NCBI GenBank assembly: GCA_023374025.1
Contig: SIJG01000145.1
Coordinates: 186,001-250,000 of the forward strand
From: Heterodera schachtii
Lineage: Eukaryota; Nematoda; Chromadorea; Rhabditida; Heteroderidae
Length of the DNA: 64,000 bases
Reading direction: 5' to 3'
Below the pieces are notes generated by a model. It was given only the letters and a program-made list of their open reading frames with translations, did no database searches and was not told the origin of the DNA. Below, piece after piece: positions 12,392 to 23,004 of the stretch. The number at the start of each line of letters is the position of its first letter. The first letter of the stretch is position 1. The translations under genes were made by a program, and so were the position numbers.

Positions 12392-14119
12392 ATGTCCATT
12401 AGATCAGAAAATGGATCAAAATGTACTGATGGGTCAGTAGCAATCGTTGAACTGATTTTGTCGGCAAGGTCACTTTCGAACTTTTCCAAAATGCCGTGCC
12501 AAAATATTTTAGTGGGTTGGCCAATGCGGACACTTTCTCAAAGTCTGACCCGTTTTGTGTCGTGGAAGAAATTCTTGGGCCAGACAAAACGGCAGAGATC
12601 GCCCGGACGGAATGTATTCAAAATTGTTTGGAGCCAAAATGGCACAAAAAAATATTGATCAGCGAACAGAAACAACAGAAAGAATTGGTCTTTTCAGTGT
12701 TTGTTTTACGATTCATTAATTAATCCCCTTAATTATTCATTAATTAGCAAATTAATTAGCCTTTTTGCCATTTCCCTTTTAATTGCTTCCGCATAGTTAT
12801 GACTCTGACTCGAATGCCCTCGCGCTGACTTTCCACGACTTTCTTGGCCGTTGCCAATGCCGACTTTCTGACATTTTGTCCGCCCCCAATGGCTTTCTCC
12901 AAATGAGATTAAAGTGTGACCTTAATTCTCCTCCGTCTTAATTACCCACTTTAGAAAGAACAGAGATGTGATTGCCAAAGGCCAATTGTTTTTGCATGCC
13001 GAAAAGTTCGTGCCGTCCATGGAAACATCCGTACGTTTTGAGTGCCGTGGCGTTTTGTCATCGCCGCAAAAGCGTTGGTCTCTGAAGCCAAACATTGTGA
13101 CGGTTGTGCCCAGCGCTTATTTGGAATTTTACCGGAAAGAAGCGGAACAGTTCAAAAGAAGTCTCATTTTTGAGCAAAAACGGGCGAATTTAGCAAATTG
13201 CTGATGATTCACCGGACAGAGACAAAGGCGAACACATGGAACCCCGAGTGGGAAATATTCGAAATTCCGTCACGGCATTTGAGTCGAGGGAAAATTGGCG
13301 GGTGAATTTTTGGGATGGACGAAGACAAATGGACCATGCCAATTTTAGAACATTTATTATTCGCTGCTTCTCCCATCAAAATTCGGGAAAGTTTGTCATT
13401 CGCGAATTACTTAGGGTGTAACATAAGTTTCTGTCGGCCTTCATTTTTTGAAGAATATTTATTTTTTTAAATTTCAACAAAACACAAACATAATTCAAAA
13501 TAATTAGCATTATTATCGATAATATGTTGCCATTTTTCAGGCAAAAGATCAATTCCAATGGAAAAGTATTTAAGGAATTAGAGTTGATAAAGTAAAAATG
13601 GTCATTTTCGCGGTAGGTATTTTTGATGGCTGATTTCAGGAAAATGAAAATAGGATACAGAGTCAGAGAAAATGTGAGTAAATAGAGCAAAGTTAGGACC
13701 ATAAAATATATCAGGGAAAAAATTTTAATACCTAATAAATGAATTATTGGAGGGCCGAGTCTGAAAATGGTCTCCAAAAACGACATTTTCCAAGACCATC
13801 AAATAAAATTGTTTTAAAAGTGGTCTTCGAAATTCTGAATTTAATTAAGCTGAGTAAAAGATCGAAGGCCGACAAAACTTTTGTTACACCCTAAGTAATT
13901 CATTTTTATTTTATTTTTTTTGCAAAATGGTAATATTTTGCTCGGATGTTAAGCCATCAATTGGTGGGCGAAGTTGAGACGAATGTGAAGGCATTGACCG
14001 AAGAGAAGCAATGGCGCATCGAATTGGTGGACGAAAAGAAGCGACTGAGGACGAACGACGTGTACAAGACGGAGGGGCACCTGCACTTCATCCACGTTCA
14101 GATCAAAGGGAATGAATGA
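12392..14119 (+). CDS. Tandem-C2 protein, copine-like without the VWA domain
   Basis: Seven exons (12392-12468, 12513-12698, 12797-12913, 12955-13149, 13194-13301, 13349-13390, 13954-14119) sum to 891 nt, giving 296 aa. The protein reads as two successive C2 domains like the N-terminal half of copines, which bind membranes in a Ca2+-dependent way. C2A carries SKSDPFCVVEEI and VFSVYDSDSNAL; C2B carries IHRTETKANTWNPEWEIFEI and HQNSGNHQLVGEVETNV. The typical aspartate cluster is only partly kept (C2A has SD and YDSDS; C2B has HQNSGNH where an aspartate loop is expected), so C2B may be Ca2+-independent. Copines continue with a C-terminal VWA module; here a stop follows C2B directly. The 563-bp intron 13391-13953 contains a mariner remnant. 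The start ATG is the first in frame; an upstream exon cannot be excluded. Confidence 0.85.
13410..13895 (-). mobile_element. Internally deleted mariner-like element
   Basis: A 486-bp element bounded by imperfect inverted repeats of about 28 bp starting CTTAGGGTGTAAC at both ends and flanked by TA (13408-13409 and 13896-13897), as expected for mariner target duplications. On the minus strand near 13562-13492 it encodes LPEKWQHIIDNNANYFE, matching the C-terminal end of mariner transposases (LPERW..VI...G.YF). The DDD catalytic core is missing, so it is non-autonomous. It sits in an intron of the C2 gene, antisense to it. Confidence 0.88.
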
Positions 14120-14333
14120 ATGACCCAAGCAATTAACACGCTAATTAGCGAATGCTCATTTATTTGGTGGGAATACGGCTGCCGAATGATTTTCGATGAT
14201 TATTTTACATTTGCTTATAAAGTGATTTGTATCATCCGACGATCATTAAGCCCCTAATCACTACGAACAAAATCTTCACTCATTTTCTCATTTCATTCAT
14301 CCTTTTGAGTTGACCGTCCGTCCGCCTCTCCGT

Positions 14334-15474
14334 TCACTTCTTTTGTTGCACGTCCATAATCACGTCGTAATTTTCGTTGTCGTACAATTCCAACGCAATG
14401 GTCATCGCATCCTTGCTTTGGCAGTTCTAAATTGCCAAATTACCACTAATGACCCAATTAGCTAACTATTCGATGAGCCCACCATTTGTCACTAACTGCC
14501 CATCTTATCCTATACCGATCCGTCACCAATTGCCCACCTCGTCCAATGCCCCGTCACTAATTGTCAACCTTGTCCAATGCCCCCATTTGTCACTAATTGC
14601 CCACCTTGTCCAAGTCCCATTTGTGCGCCGTCTTTGGCGACATGCACAGCCACATGTCTTTGTCCGTCTTGTAGACCAGCACGTTCATGTTGAACTTCTT
14701 CGCCGCCGCTATCAGCTCGACCGTGCCCCCGGCTTTGCCCGCCTTTATTTTCTCCGCCTGTCTGCGCACACTTCGCACTTCGTATTCGTCCATCCACGGC
14801 TGCGCCTGCTTTTTGTCCCATTGTCCGAAGAAACTCTCAAAGTATTCGAGCACAACCATCCGAGTCGCCTTGTGAAGCATTTCGGTGCCCGTCAGTGCAT
14901 AAGCCAACGCTCTTTAAATTGCAATAATTAGCACTTTTGGCACCAAATGAATGGGCCGCCGACCTGTACAAATTGTCGCTAGTCCGTTGGATTTCGACAA
15001 CTTTTCCCGGAATCGTTTTGGATGGGATTATTTTTTTGCTGTCTTCGGGGTCCTTCACCAATTTGTGGTATTCGGAGTAAACGTCCTTCGGCACTCTCAG
15101 ATGGATTTCTGTTTTTTAATTTTCAGTTCGCTTTCCATTTCGGCCCCCCCCCCCCACTCGCCCTGCATAGTCAGCAATCTGTCCTGAAGTTGGCGTTGTT
15201 CCGCCGGTGTCGGTGGGTCGTACACGAAAATGGGCCCCGCCGGCTGAGCAGCAGCCGCCGGTGCTGGCCCAGCTGGTCTTGCCTGTGCCTGTGCCACCGG
15301 CGCCGCTGCAGCCGGCCTTGCCTGTGTCTGCGGCGCCGTCGCTTGTGGCGCCGGATTTCTCGCGCCCTCCATCACCCATCTCCACACATTTTTCCCGCCC
15401 TCCTGCATCTGTTGCAACTTTTTGGTTCCGTTTTTCGTCACCACTTTAATTGTTGCCGGCGGCGCATCTCCTGA
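14334..15474 (-). CDS. OTU-fold protein lacking catalytic Cys and His (pseudo-OTU)
   Basis: Exons, minus strand: about 15474-15162, 15108-14964, 14911-14605, 14426-14334 (stop). A Pro/Ala-rich N-terminal part is followed by an OTU-like domain. OTU domains are cysteine deubiquitinases with a DGNCLFRA-type motif and a late H-Y motif. Here the first motif reads TSDNLYRALAYALTG, with Asn at the catalytic Cys position, and the second reads LYDNENYDVI, with Asn where His is expected. The centre (GTVELIAAAKKFNMNVLVY, DMWLC) fits OTU strands. The protein is therefore probably a non-catalytic ubiquitin-binding or scaffold protein. The first intron (15161-15109) is GC-AG (donor GCGAGT); a GT donor at this junction would break the frame. 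The first exon begins at a good acceptor and its frame is fixed, but the start codon lies in an upstream exon that was not identified. Confidence 0.7.
14445..14610. repeat. Tandem repeat copying the exon-3/intron boundary of the OTU-like gene
   Basis: On the minus strand the splice donor of exon 3 (TTGGACAAG then GTGGGCAATTAGTGACAA) is followed by three or four degenerate copies of a unit of about 30-36 bp, each with a GGACAAGGT/GGACGAGGT-like donor and CAATTAGTGAC. The whole array lies in the intron, so several decoy 5' splice sites are present. Confidence 0.7.
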
Positions 15475-17153
15475 CAAAGCAATTAATTTTTATTTTTTGT
15501 TTTTTTTAATTTGTTTCTCTCACTTAATAAACGTTCATCAAAATGCCTGGCCGGCAGAAACGGAGAATAATTGTGGGATTCTGAAAAGGATTTGTTTTAA
15601 TATGAAAATGAAAATGAAAATAACAGACCGAGAGGAGAAGGAAAATTGAGAAGGAAAAGGCACAGAAAGTGCATTGGAAGTGCCAAAAGTGACCAAAACA
15701 TTTCAGAGAATTATTTTATTAAATTTTATTCTTATTTTTTAATTTAAATAGAAAATGGAAAATCAGCGAATGATTGCGATGGTTGGAAAGGCAGGGGAAA
15801 AAAGGCTGGGATAAGCCCAAAACGAACGGAAATTTGCGTGGCATGCCAATAAAACACACGTCATGTCCCATCATTGATTTGGCATTCGAATTCACTGCCA
15901 TTTATTGTAAAAGCCATCGCTTCCTGTTTTTCAGCTGAATTTGGTCGGCACAATTCTGCTTCCCCCCCCCCATTCTTTTTCCCTTTCTCTCGCCTCCTTC
16001 CGCCCCCCCCCCCAACTCATTTCATCATTATTGGCATTGCCACAAAAAGCCATCATCACTGCTTTACCTCTCCACGTCCTCCCGAATTATCGAAATTTTA
16101 ATTAGTCTCGACAAATTATCTTTCTTTAAGTTTTAATGTGAAAAACCAGTGCTTTTTGTTTTGTATTTGTAATGTTTCTTTGTTTGTTTGTTCTTTTGTC
16201 TGAGACGGACAATTCGACGCAAATTCATTTGTCCGTACATTTCTTAAATATGCTTCCACTAAAGCTTTTGTTAATTTGTTTGATTTTGTTATTATTTATG
16301 AGCTCAATTCTATCTGTTACGGTATCTCCCAACTGATTATTTGAAGTATTTGAAATAATTCACTAATAAAAAAAGGTCAGTTTTAAGGACTCATTAAATA
16401 ATTAAAAAACTCGCCTCCCTTTTGTTTGGGGGGGGGGGCGGAGAATCGCTTTTGGAGTGAACATCTAAACTTTTCACTAACAAATAAATGCACTGTATTG
16501 AGCTTTCTCTCACTACTGTAAAAGTGAATTCTGTTGAGATTTATTGTATCAAATACGACTTTCAAATTTTGGATTTAATCCTTAAAATCGCCCCTCCCTA
16601 TCCCTTCCCCTCTCCTCCTCCTCCCTCCTCCTTCTCCTCCTCCCCCCCCCCCTTTTTTTTTGGCTGTCTCGGCTTTTCCTCCTCATTTGGTTTCTACTCT
16701 TTTGCTCATCCCTTTTCGCTACTTCAAATGCGCAATTTGTGCTCCATTCATTCGATCGCTGTTTGAAAGACGCCTTTGGGCGGATTGAAAGATTTTGGGA
16801 AGAGATTAAAACTAAACGATTCGATAGGAGAAAACATGAAGCACCGAATTTAATTGAGAAGTATTGTCAGCACTCAAATATAATATGTGTAGTAATAACT
16901 ATCAATGTTAATGTTTTTCGAAATAAATTTTCACTCCTTTCCCTAATTATGCGTTTAATTAGTTCATTAATGAGTTAATTAATGAGTTCCCCCCCCCCCT
17001 TTGGTCAATGCCTTCTTCATCTGAAAATGTTTTATGATGTTTCCTCCCGAAAACGATGGACGCGTTTTCGCCCGGTGGGAAAACCTTTCGCCCTCCGTTC
17101 TCATCGCTAATTATACGGAGAATTTGGCCTGGAGTCTGTTCCTCACTTCAACA
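15475..17153. other. Intergenic region without a supported gene
   Basis: Holds poly(C) runs near 15961 and 16004, a CT-rich stretch at 16590-16660, a poly(G) run near 16430 and many AT-rich segments. It should contain the first exons of both flanking genes, but these were not found. Confidence 0.5.
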
Positions 17154-19277
17154 GGTACTCAGCCGGCAGCACTTTAGCCAATTTATCAATCCCCAAATGC
17201 AAAGCCATCCACGCCGTTTTGCTGATCGCCAGTCCAATGTATGCTCTTACAGTAAACTCAATGGCTTATGACAAAGCTTTAAGCCAAGCCGTGTACAAAT
17301 GGCACCGCCGACGGAGCAGCGGTCAGCTTTTCTTGTTTTGGCTTTATCATTGGTCTTTTTGTCTCAATTGGCTTTTCCTTTTTCTCTATTTTTCTTTGTC
17401 TCTTCCCATTTCAATGCCAATTCCCTCAGATAGTGACACCCCTTTGCCTTACATTTGTGCCATCGTTGGCTCCTTCCTTTGGCTTCGTTATTCCATTTTC
17501 ATCTCCGATTGGAAATTGATACTTCTTCAGGTCCGTTGCTTTCCTTCTGATTTTCCACTCTCTCCAAATGCTTTTCCTTTCCTATCAGAGTTATGCCGTT
17601 CTGATGCAAACTTTTTTCCTCTTTGCCATGCTTTTTTACCGCTCTAAAAAGGTATAATTTCATGAGAAAATAATTAAATTTTGGGCGGCGTTTGACCAAA
17701 TGTTCCGCTTAATTTCAGAGCTTTCAGAGACGGCTCTTGCGCTCGATCATGGCCATTTTCATCGGAATTGGTTTATCTGTTGTTTTTTTGGTGGAAAATT
17801 CAATTTTAAGCAATTCTTTTCCTTTTCATTGCCCAACTTCCTCCCAAAGTTGGTCTTCAGGTGAGTCGGACTAAATGATATGACTATTATTTTTCGATTA
17901 TTATTTATTGGATCATTCTATAACAAATTTATGCCTTCCGTAATTTCCAAAGGACCAAAAGAAAAGGAAATTTCGCTTTGGGGAGAGATTTGGCACTTAA
18001 TCACTGCCTAAAACACTATTCTGTCAATTAGAATTACCAAAATGGACGTTTTAACTCTGTTAATTTCTCCTTCCAATTGTCGTCGCTTTGCCCTCATTAA
18101 TTGCCCCTCCCTTCCCCCCTCAACCGTTCAGTTTACGGGTGTTTGTGCGAGTGGTGCACAAATTCTCGGCTCTTTCGTGTGCCCCTATCTCATTGTAAGT
18201 TTCTCACTTTCTTTCCGTCTAGTGCTGTTCGAGAGTCAAAGTCTCGAGTCGAGAAAAGTCTAGGGTTTTTTGGTTTCGGTCTTCGAGATTAATACTTTTT
18301 ACACCCTTAAGATTGGTTTTTGGTAATGATATGCCTTCATTTCGTACTTTAATTCGAAAAAAGGCAAAAAATTAGAATTTGTGTTAATTTTAAATTTTAT
18401 CCGAATTTTAAGTTTATGTATAAGAATATTTTTCAAAAAGGTTTGGGTCTCGAGTCTCGGGGCCAATCTCGGGAAATTTTCGGTCTCGAACGGCACTAGA
18501 CCTTGCATTGTTTTCTCCAGTACAAGGCAATTTCATCCAAATTCATCGACTTTATTCCGGTAAGTTTTCTGGGGTCGGCTTCTCCCTACCATTTGGCTTC
18601 TTCCCCCCCCCCCCCCCATTAATCGCTTTTTATTGTCTCCGTTTCATTTTGCGCCCGTCGCCTTCACATGGATAATGGAACTTCACGCCATCATTTACAG
18701 CGTTGGAGTCAATGACATTTATTTGCTGGTTAGTGTTCAGTAGGGCTGGGAATTTAAGCCGAGCCCCGGGTAAAGCCTCAGAAATGGGAGCCCTGTCTTT
18801 AAATACCAAAAAAAGGAGAGATTAATTAAAATCCCATTAAATGAAATTTATATTTAAATCAAAGAAATATTTTTTCGACTAAAGCGAATACTCTAATTTG
18901 ATTTACCTGTGAAAAAATTCGGAATTTAAATATAAAATAATTCTGGGACCTAAGTATCAAAGTCATTGATTGCTTCATCAAAAAAAAAAAATGTAAAACT
19001 CAAATCTCCTAAAAATTAAAGTTTATTTTTCTGCGTTATTTTTAGAATATTTGGTTTTAAATTAATATTTAAATTTGCCACCTTATTTTGCGTTATTTCC
19101 CCTTTTTTTAGACAGCCAATTCCGTTTTCTTCACAATGGATGGCCTTCTCCTGAGGTGAGTTTGTCCCCTTTCCTTTTCCCTTTTTCCCCTTTTTCAGCA
19201 TGTTCTTTATCTATCCCAGTGAGAAGGGTCCGGCGAAGTTGGAACATAAATTAATTAACAAAATGAACACTCTCTGA
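17154..19277 (+). CDS. SWEET-type sugar transporter
   Basis: Membrane sugar uniporter of the SWEET/MtN3 family (C. elegans swt genes), moving sugars along their gradient. Recognised exons: about 17154-17321 (TM1 region, ending YKWHRRRSSG), 17430-17530 (DTPLPYICAIVGSFLWLRYS), 17589-17651, 17719-17860, about 18132-18197 (FTGVCASGAQILGSFVCPY), 18522-18559, about 18648-18731 (FAPVAFTWIMELHAIIYSVG), 19112-19155 and 19199-19277 (stop). Two MtN3 repeats are evident: PLPYICAIVGSFLWLRY in the first and FAPVAFTWIMELHAIIYS in the second. The N-terminal exon is not firmly placed, the join after 17860 is one base out of phase with the next exon, and no AG precedes the FAPVAF exon after a poly(C) run. The intron after 18197 holds a MITE-like element. 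Confidence 0.75.
18218..18500. mobile_element. Small inverted-repeat element (MITE-like) in a SWEET intron
   Basis: Ends carry near-identical inverted repeats: TCTAGTGCTGTTCGAGAG at 18218 and the reverse complement of a TCTAGTGCCGTTCGAGAC at 18500 (about 17 of 20 bases). The 283-bp interior is AT-rich with further TCTCGAG motifs. No clear target duplication was seen, so the class is open. Confidence 0.65.
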
Positions 19278-19868
19278 CCAAGCATTTGTTGTTTATTGTT
19301 TTAGTATTTGTATTAGCCGAGCTTCTGTTCTGTACGATCCACAGTTAAAAAAACATTTAATAAAATATTTTATTTTCATTTTCAAAAATAAAATTATAAT
19401 TGTATGCCGATGGACTTCACTGTTTTTTTTACTATAATTCAACTAGGGTTGGCCACCGATCTCATGGGAAGAAAATCCCCGATCAAATTTAAGGTATTTT
19501 CTCTAAAAAAAATATCTGATTTTACTTATTCTAAGTGGATTGTAAGCTTTGAGCTCTAATTAGGAATTTGATCATAACATAAATACACTTTGTTTAATAT
19601 TTGAATGTTTTGGCATTTTGTATAAGGTCAATGATTTTTTGCCACTTTTTTCCTTTTTTTACCGTCCATGAGCCTAAAGCTTTGGCCTAACCTAAGCAAT
19701 TGTACGAGTTGCCTTTTGTACGAGTAGTCATGACACCTCTAAAAGACAAGTACCAATTTGACACAAATGTTAGCATCTGCAAATTTTGTATGAAGCATAT
19801 TTGGAGCGAGTCTTAATTGCTTAACAAATGCCTAACATTTTATTTTTTAAGTGCTTTTATTTTTCAAA
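19278..19868. other. Intergenic region
   Basis: AT-rich spacer between the SWEET and ZIP11 genes. A likely poly(A) signal AATAAA lies at 19369-19374. Nothing else supported. Confidence 0.5.
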
Positions 19869-21522
19869 ATGATCCCGAATTGGGACCCCGTGCTTCAGGC
19901 TTTGTTCGCCTCTCTCTTCACTTGGGGTGTCACTGCTCTTGGCGCTGCTTTGGGTTTGTCAAATAATTTTCAGATGATACATAGCATTTTCCAACAGTTT
20001 TTGTGCTTCCGTCAAACAACCGACTGTTTCTCGGTTCGTTCCGTTGGGATTCGGCTTTTCCTCCACTCCTTCCTCAGATTCCAGCTTGGGCTTTGCTGGA
20101 GGTGTGATGACCGCCGCTTCCTTTTGGTCGTTACTTGCGCCTGCAATTGAAATTTCCGAAAACCAATTGGGCAAATTGGCATTCTTTCCTGTCGGTGAGT
20201 GTCGAATTTATTTTCAATTTTTTAATTTGTTGTATTTCAGCCGTCGGTTTTGCTTTTGGCGCTTTGTTTGTCCATTTTTCCGACTGTTTGATTCCAAGGT
20301 CAGTGTTTGTCACTTTTCATTTTACTCAATTAATTTGCAAATTTTAGTTGCGTTAATGCCGAATTGACTGTTATTAGTGCACTTTCTGGTGAATGCCAAA
20401 GTAATGACGCGCAACAAAATGCCAGGAGTAAAAAGCGAAATTTGGAACAGAAAGCAAAGATCGACGATGATGCGACAACACAACGGTTAAAGTTTTACAG
20501 GGGAGGGAAGGACTGGTAAAGACGGAAAATCTTCTAAATTCAAACACCGCCGCACCCTTAGCGCATTCTGTTGCGACTTTCCAGTGACTCATCCACCTGA
20601 AACTCGGTCATTCAATTGGTTTCTCAAAATCAGAACTTTTCATCAGGCTTCTGGCCATGGTAATTGTGCCCGAGTTTCAGGGCTCAGAATTTGTCCCATT
20701 CCGCCGATGCTAACGGATTGCGCAACCGTTCCAGAATGCTTCCGGGCGAACGAAATGATGAGAATGATGTGGAAGGCGCAGAAATTCCATTGCGTGCGAA
20801 CGAAAACGAAGGAGGACCCAGCGGAACGGAACAGTCAGCGGAACTCGGCTCGAACCCCTCAGCGTCGCAATTGCTTTCTTGGCGGAGGATCCTCCTGCTG
20901 ATAATGGCAGTGACAGTGCACAATTTTCCCGAGGTGCTTTTTTAAAACGTTTAAACGCGCGAGTTCCCGTCATCCTTCATTGACTGTTAAGGTTTTTGGC
21001 TTTAGTGGGGGGTTATGGTGGTGAAATGCTAATACTTTTTCAAGACGGGTACGCATTTAAAGTTTTCTTTTCAGGGATTGGCCGTTGGTGTTGGTTTTGG
21101 CGGTGTTGGGAAGACGCCTTCGGCAACATTTGAAAAAGCGTTCAACTTAGCCTTTGGCATAGGCCTGCAGAATTTTCCAGAGGGTTTGGCCGTTTCGTTG
21201 CCTTTGGCCGGGTTCGGCTACTCAAAATGGCGCGCCTTTCTCTACGGCCAAATGAGCGGAATGGTCGAACCAATCGCCGCTTTGCTCGGCGCTTCGCTCG
21301 TTCTGATGATGGAATTTGTGCTCCCTTATGCCCTTTCCTTCGCTGGTACGCCTTCGAATTGCCCTTTGCTTTAACTGTTCACTCACTTTAGCCGGTGCCA
21401 TGATTTATGTTGTGTTCGACTCCATCATCCCCGAGGCGTATTCACACGGCAATGGCAAAATGTCCTCGTTATTTGCCATTCTCGGCTTCATGGTGATGAT
21501 GTCCATGGATGTCGGCCTTTGA
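19869..21522 (+). CDS. zipt-11: ZIP11-type zinc transporter
   Basis: Eight exons (19869-19953, 19999-20034, 20078-20194, 20241-20298, 20348-20515, 20681-20933, 21075-21345, 21392-21522) sum to 1119 nt, 372 aa. The product follows mammalian SLC39A11/ZIP11, a zinc importer of intracellular membranes: N-terminal [19 protein letters not shown], the [20 protein letters not shown] helix, [20 protein letters not shown], a hydrophilic loop, then the metal-site helices with [14 protein letters not shown] and [15 protein letters not shown] and the C-terminal [20 protein letters not shown]. The second site has Gln in place of the first-site His, as is common in ZIP second motifs. The cytoplasmic loop exons (20348-20515 and the first half of 20681-20933) are poorly conserved, but their phases fit. 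Confidence 0.92.
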
Positions 21523-22741
21523 TTCATTGAATGTGCCTTTCGCTCACTGTTTTTGTTACTTTTTGGTCGTGCCCTCCCCTTCCCAAAAAAATCATGGTCC
21601 CGACAAAGGGAATCATTTTTCAAGGATAGCTTTAGTAAAAATCTAAAATTTAGTTGGTTTAGAAAAGAAAGCAATCTCATATCAAATATCAATCGGTTAC
21701 TCTTCGAAAATACATTTCAGAACTCTTCTCTAGTAAAAGTTACAATCCTACAAATTTGGTGCTGAAATGGGGCGGACCACTTCAAATTAAGCCGGTGATT
21801 AGCATTTGGCCAAAAACACCACACATTCGATTACGGCAAAATTAATTGATAATCATAAAAAAGACATTATTATATTTATGGCGTCAGGTTCTCGATCAGA
21901 GCATAAATTACGCTATAAAAGTGCTTTCCTTTGTCGGAATTATAATATGGGGAGAGGGCGCCTAACCAAAAAGTATTCCGTTTTTCTGCTGCGGGATTTT
22001 TTGATGCGTCCTTTAGATTTCTTTTCCCTCATTGTTCCTCCTTTATTATCCAATTCTTTGGTTTATTTTTCCATTTTTCTTTCATTTTCCACAACTTCCG
22101 AATGGGTTTATAAGTTTATGCCCAGGTACACTTTTTTCCCGAATTAACCCGACAATTATTCATTTGTTTTTTATTGTGTGATTTGACCTTTGCTCTTCAC
22201 TTTTTCTCATTGCATAATATTTAAAAAACAATTTATCTATGTGTATACAGTCAGGTGCAAAAGGCTAAACATAGCCCCACTTAATATATAATTTAGAAAA
22301 GCAAAAAAAAATCACAAAATTAGAATGGCTCAAACGAATAATTATTAGGTGAGCCAAAAAAACATAAAATCACTTTCAGATTTTGAACTACGCAAAAAAG
22401 AGCATTCATTAGCCATTACCGTATTCTGTTCCTTATTTTAGCTAAACTAAAACAATTAATTTAAATTTTTCAAAAATTTTAAATTTTATCACAAAATTCG
22501 TGCGAGCGATCCCTCCCTTCAGTTGTGTCGCCCACCCCCCAAATCCATCGCTTCTCATTTTATCCTTTTCTTTCCTATTTAGCATTTCTTTATTTTTCCG
22601 TTTCCAACGTTTTCCATCGCGTTTTCCCACATATTTTTTGCACATTTTTCCGGTTTCTTTTCCGGAAAGGGCACACAGCGAATTGACGGTTCCCCCTTAA
22701 GAAGGAAAGAAATTACGGAGAATAAATTAAGAATTGAATTA
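21523..22741. other. Intergenic region without a supported gene
   Basis: Mostly AT-rich. ORFs around 21806-22147 and 22500-22700 show no family features. No repeat boundaries could be fixed. Confidence 0.5.
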
Positions 22742-22747
22742 TTTATT
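22742..22747 (-). terminator. poly(A) signal of the small secreted protein gene
   Basis: Minus-strand AATAAA six bases after the stop of the gene ending at 22753. Its position supports that short ORF as real. Confidence 0.5.
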
Positions 22748-22752
22748 GTCTC

Positions 22753-23004
22753 TTAATTTAAGCTTGGAATGATCTTTTTATGGTTAATTTTGCGTTTGTT
22801 TCGCCATTCTCTCCTCCCACTGACTCTTTTCCAGTCGATGCATTCCCTCCAACCGTTCAGAAAAACGTCCAAAAGCATCGCAGCAATTTTTTTGTCCTCG
22901 TGTTGGGCAATTTCCTCCTTCAAAAGTCCGTCTTTGGAAGCCAATGGAAAGCCAAAAAAGCAGCAGAGGAAAAGCATCAGCAGAAAGGGTTTAGCGGGAG
23001 ACAT
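22753..23004 (-). CDS. Small secreted protein, unknown function
   Basis: A single-exon ORF of 83 aa. Residues 1-22 (MSPAKPFLLMLFLCCFFGFP) form a clear signal peptide with a Leu/Phe/Cys-rich core; the mature part of about 60 residues is charged, with one Cys and a basic C-terminal half. An AATAAA directly follows the stop. No family was recognised; in a plant-parasitic nematode such a protein could be a secretory-gland product or a peptide precursor, but nothing in the sequence decides this. A chance ORF remains possible. Confidence 0.5.
   Translation of the reverse strand: MSPAKPFLLMLFLCCFFGFPLASKDGLLKEEIAQHEDKKIAAMLLDVFLNGWRECIDWKRVSGRREWRNKRKINHKKIIPSLN

Noticed and set aside
13376..13786. 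136-residue hydrophobic ORF resembling a membrane protein
   Set aside because: It runs through the mariner remnant in the wrong frame; the real signal is the transposase tail in another frame.
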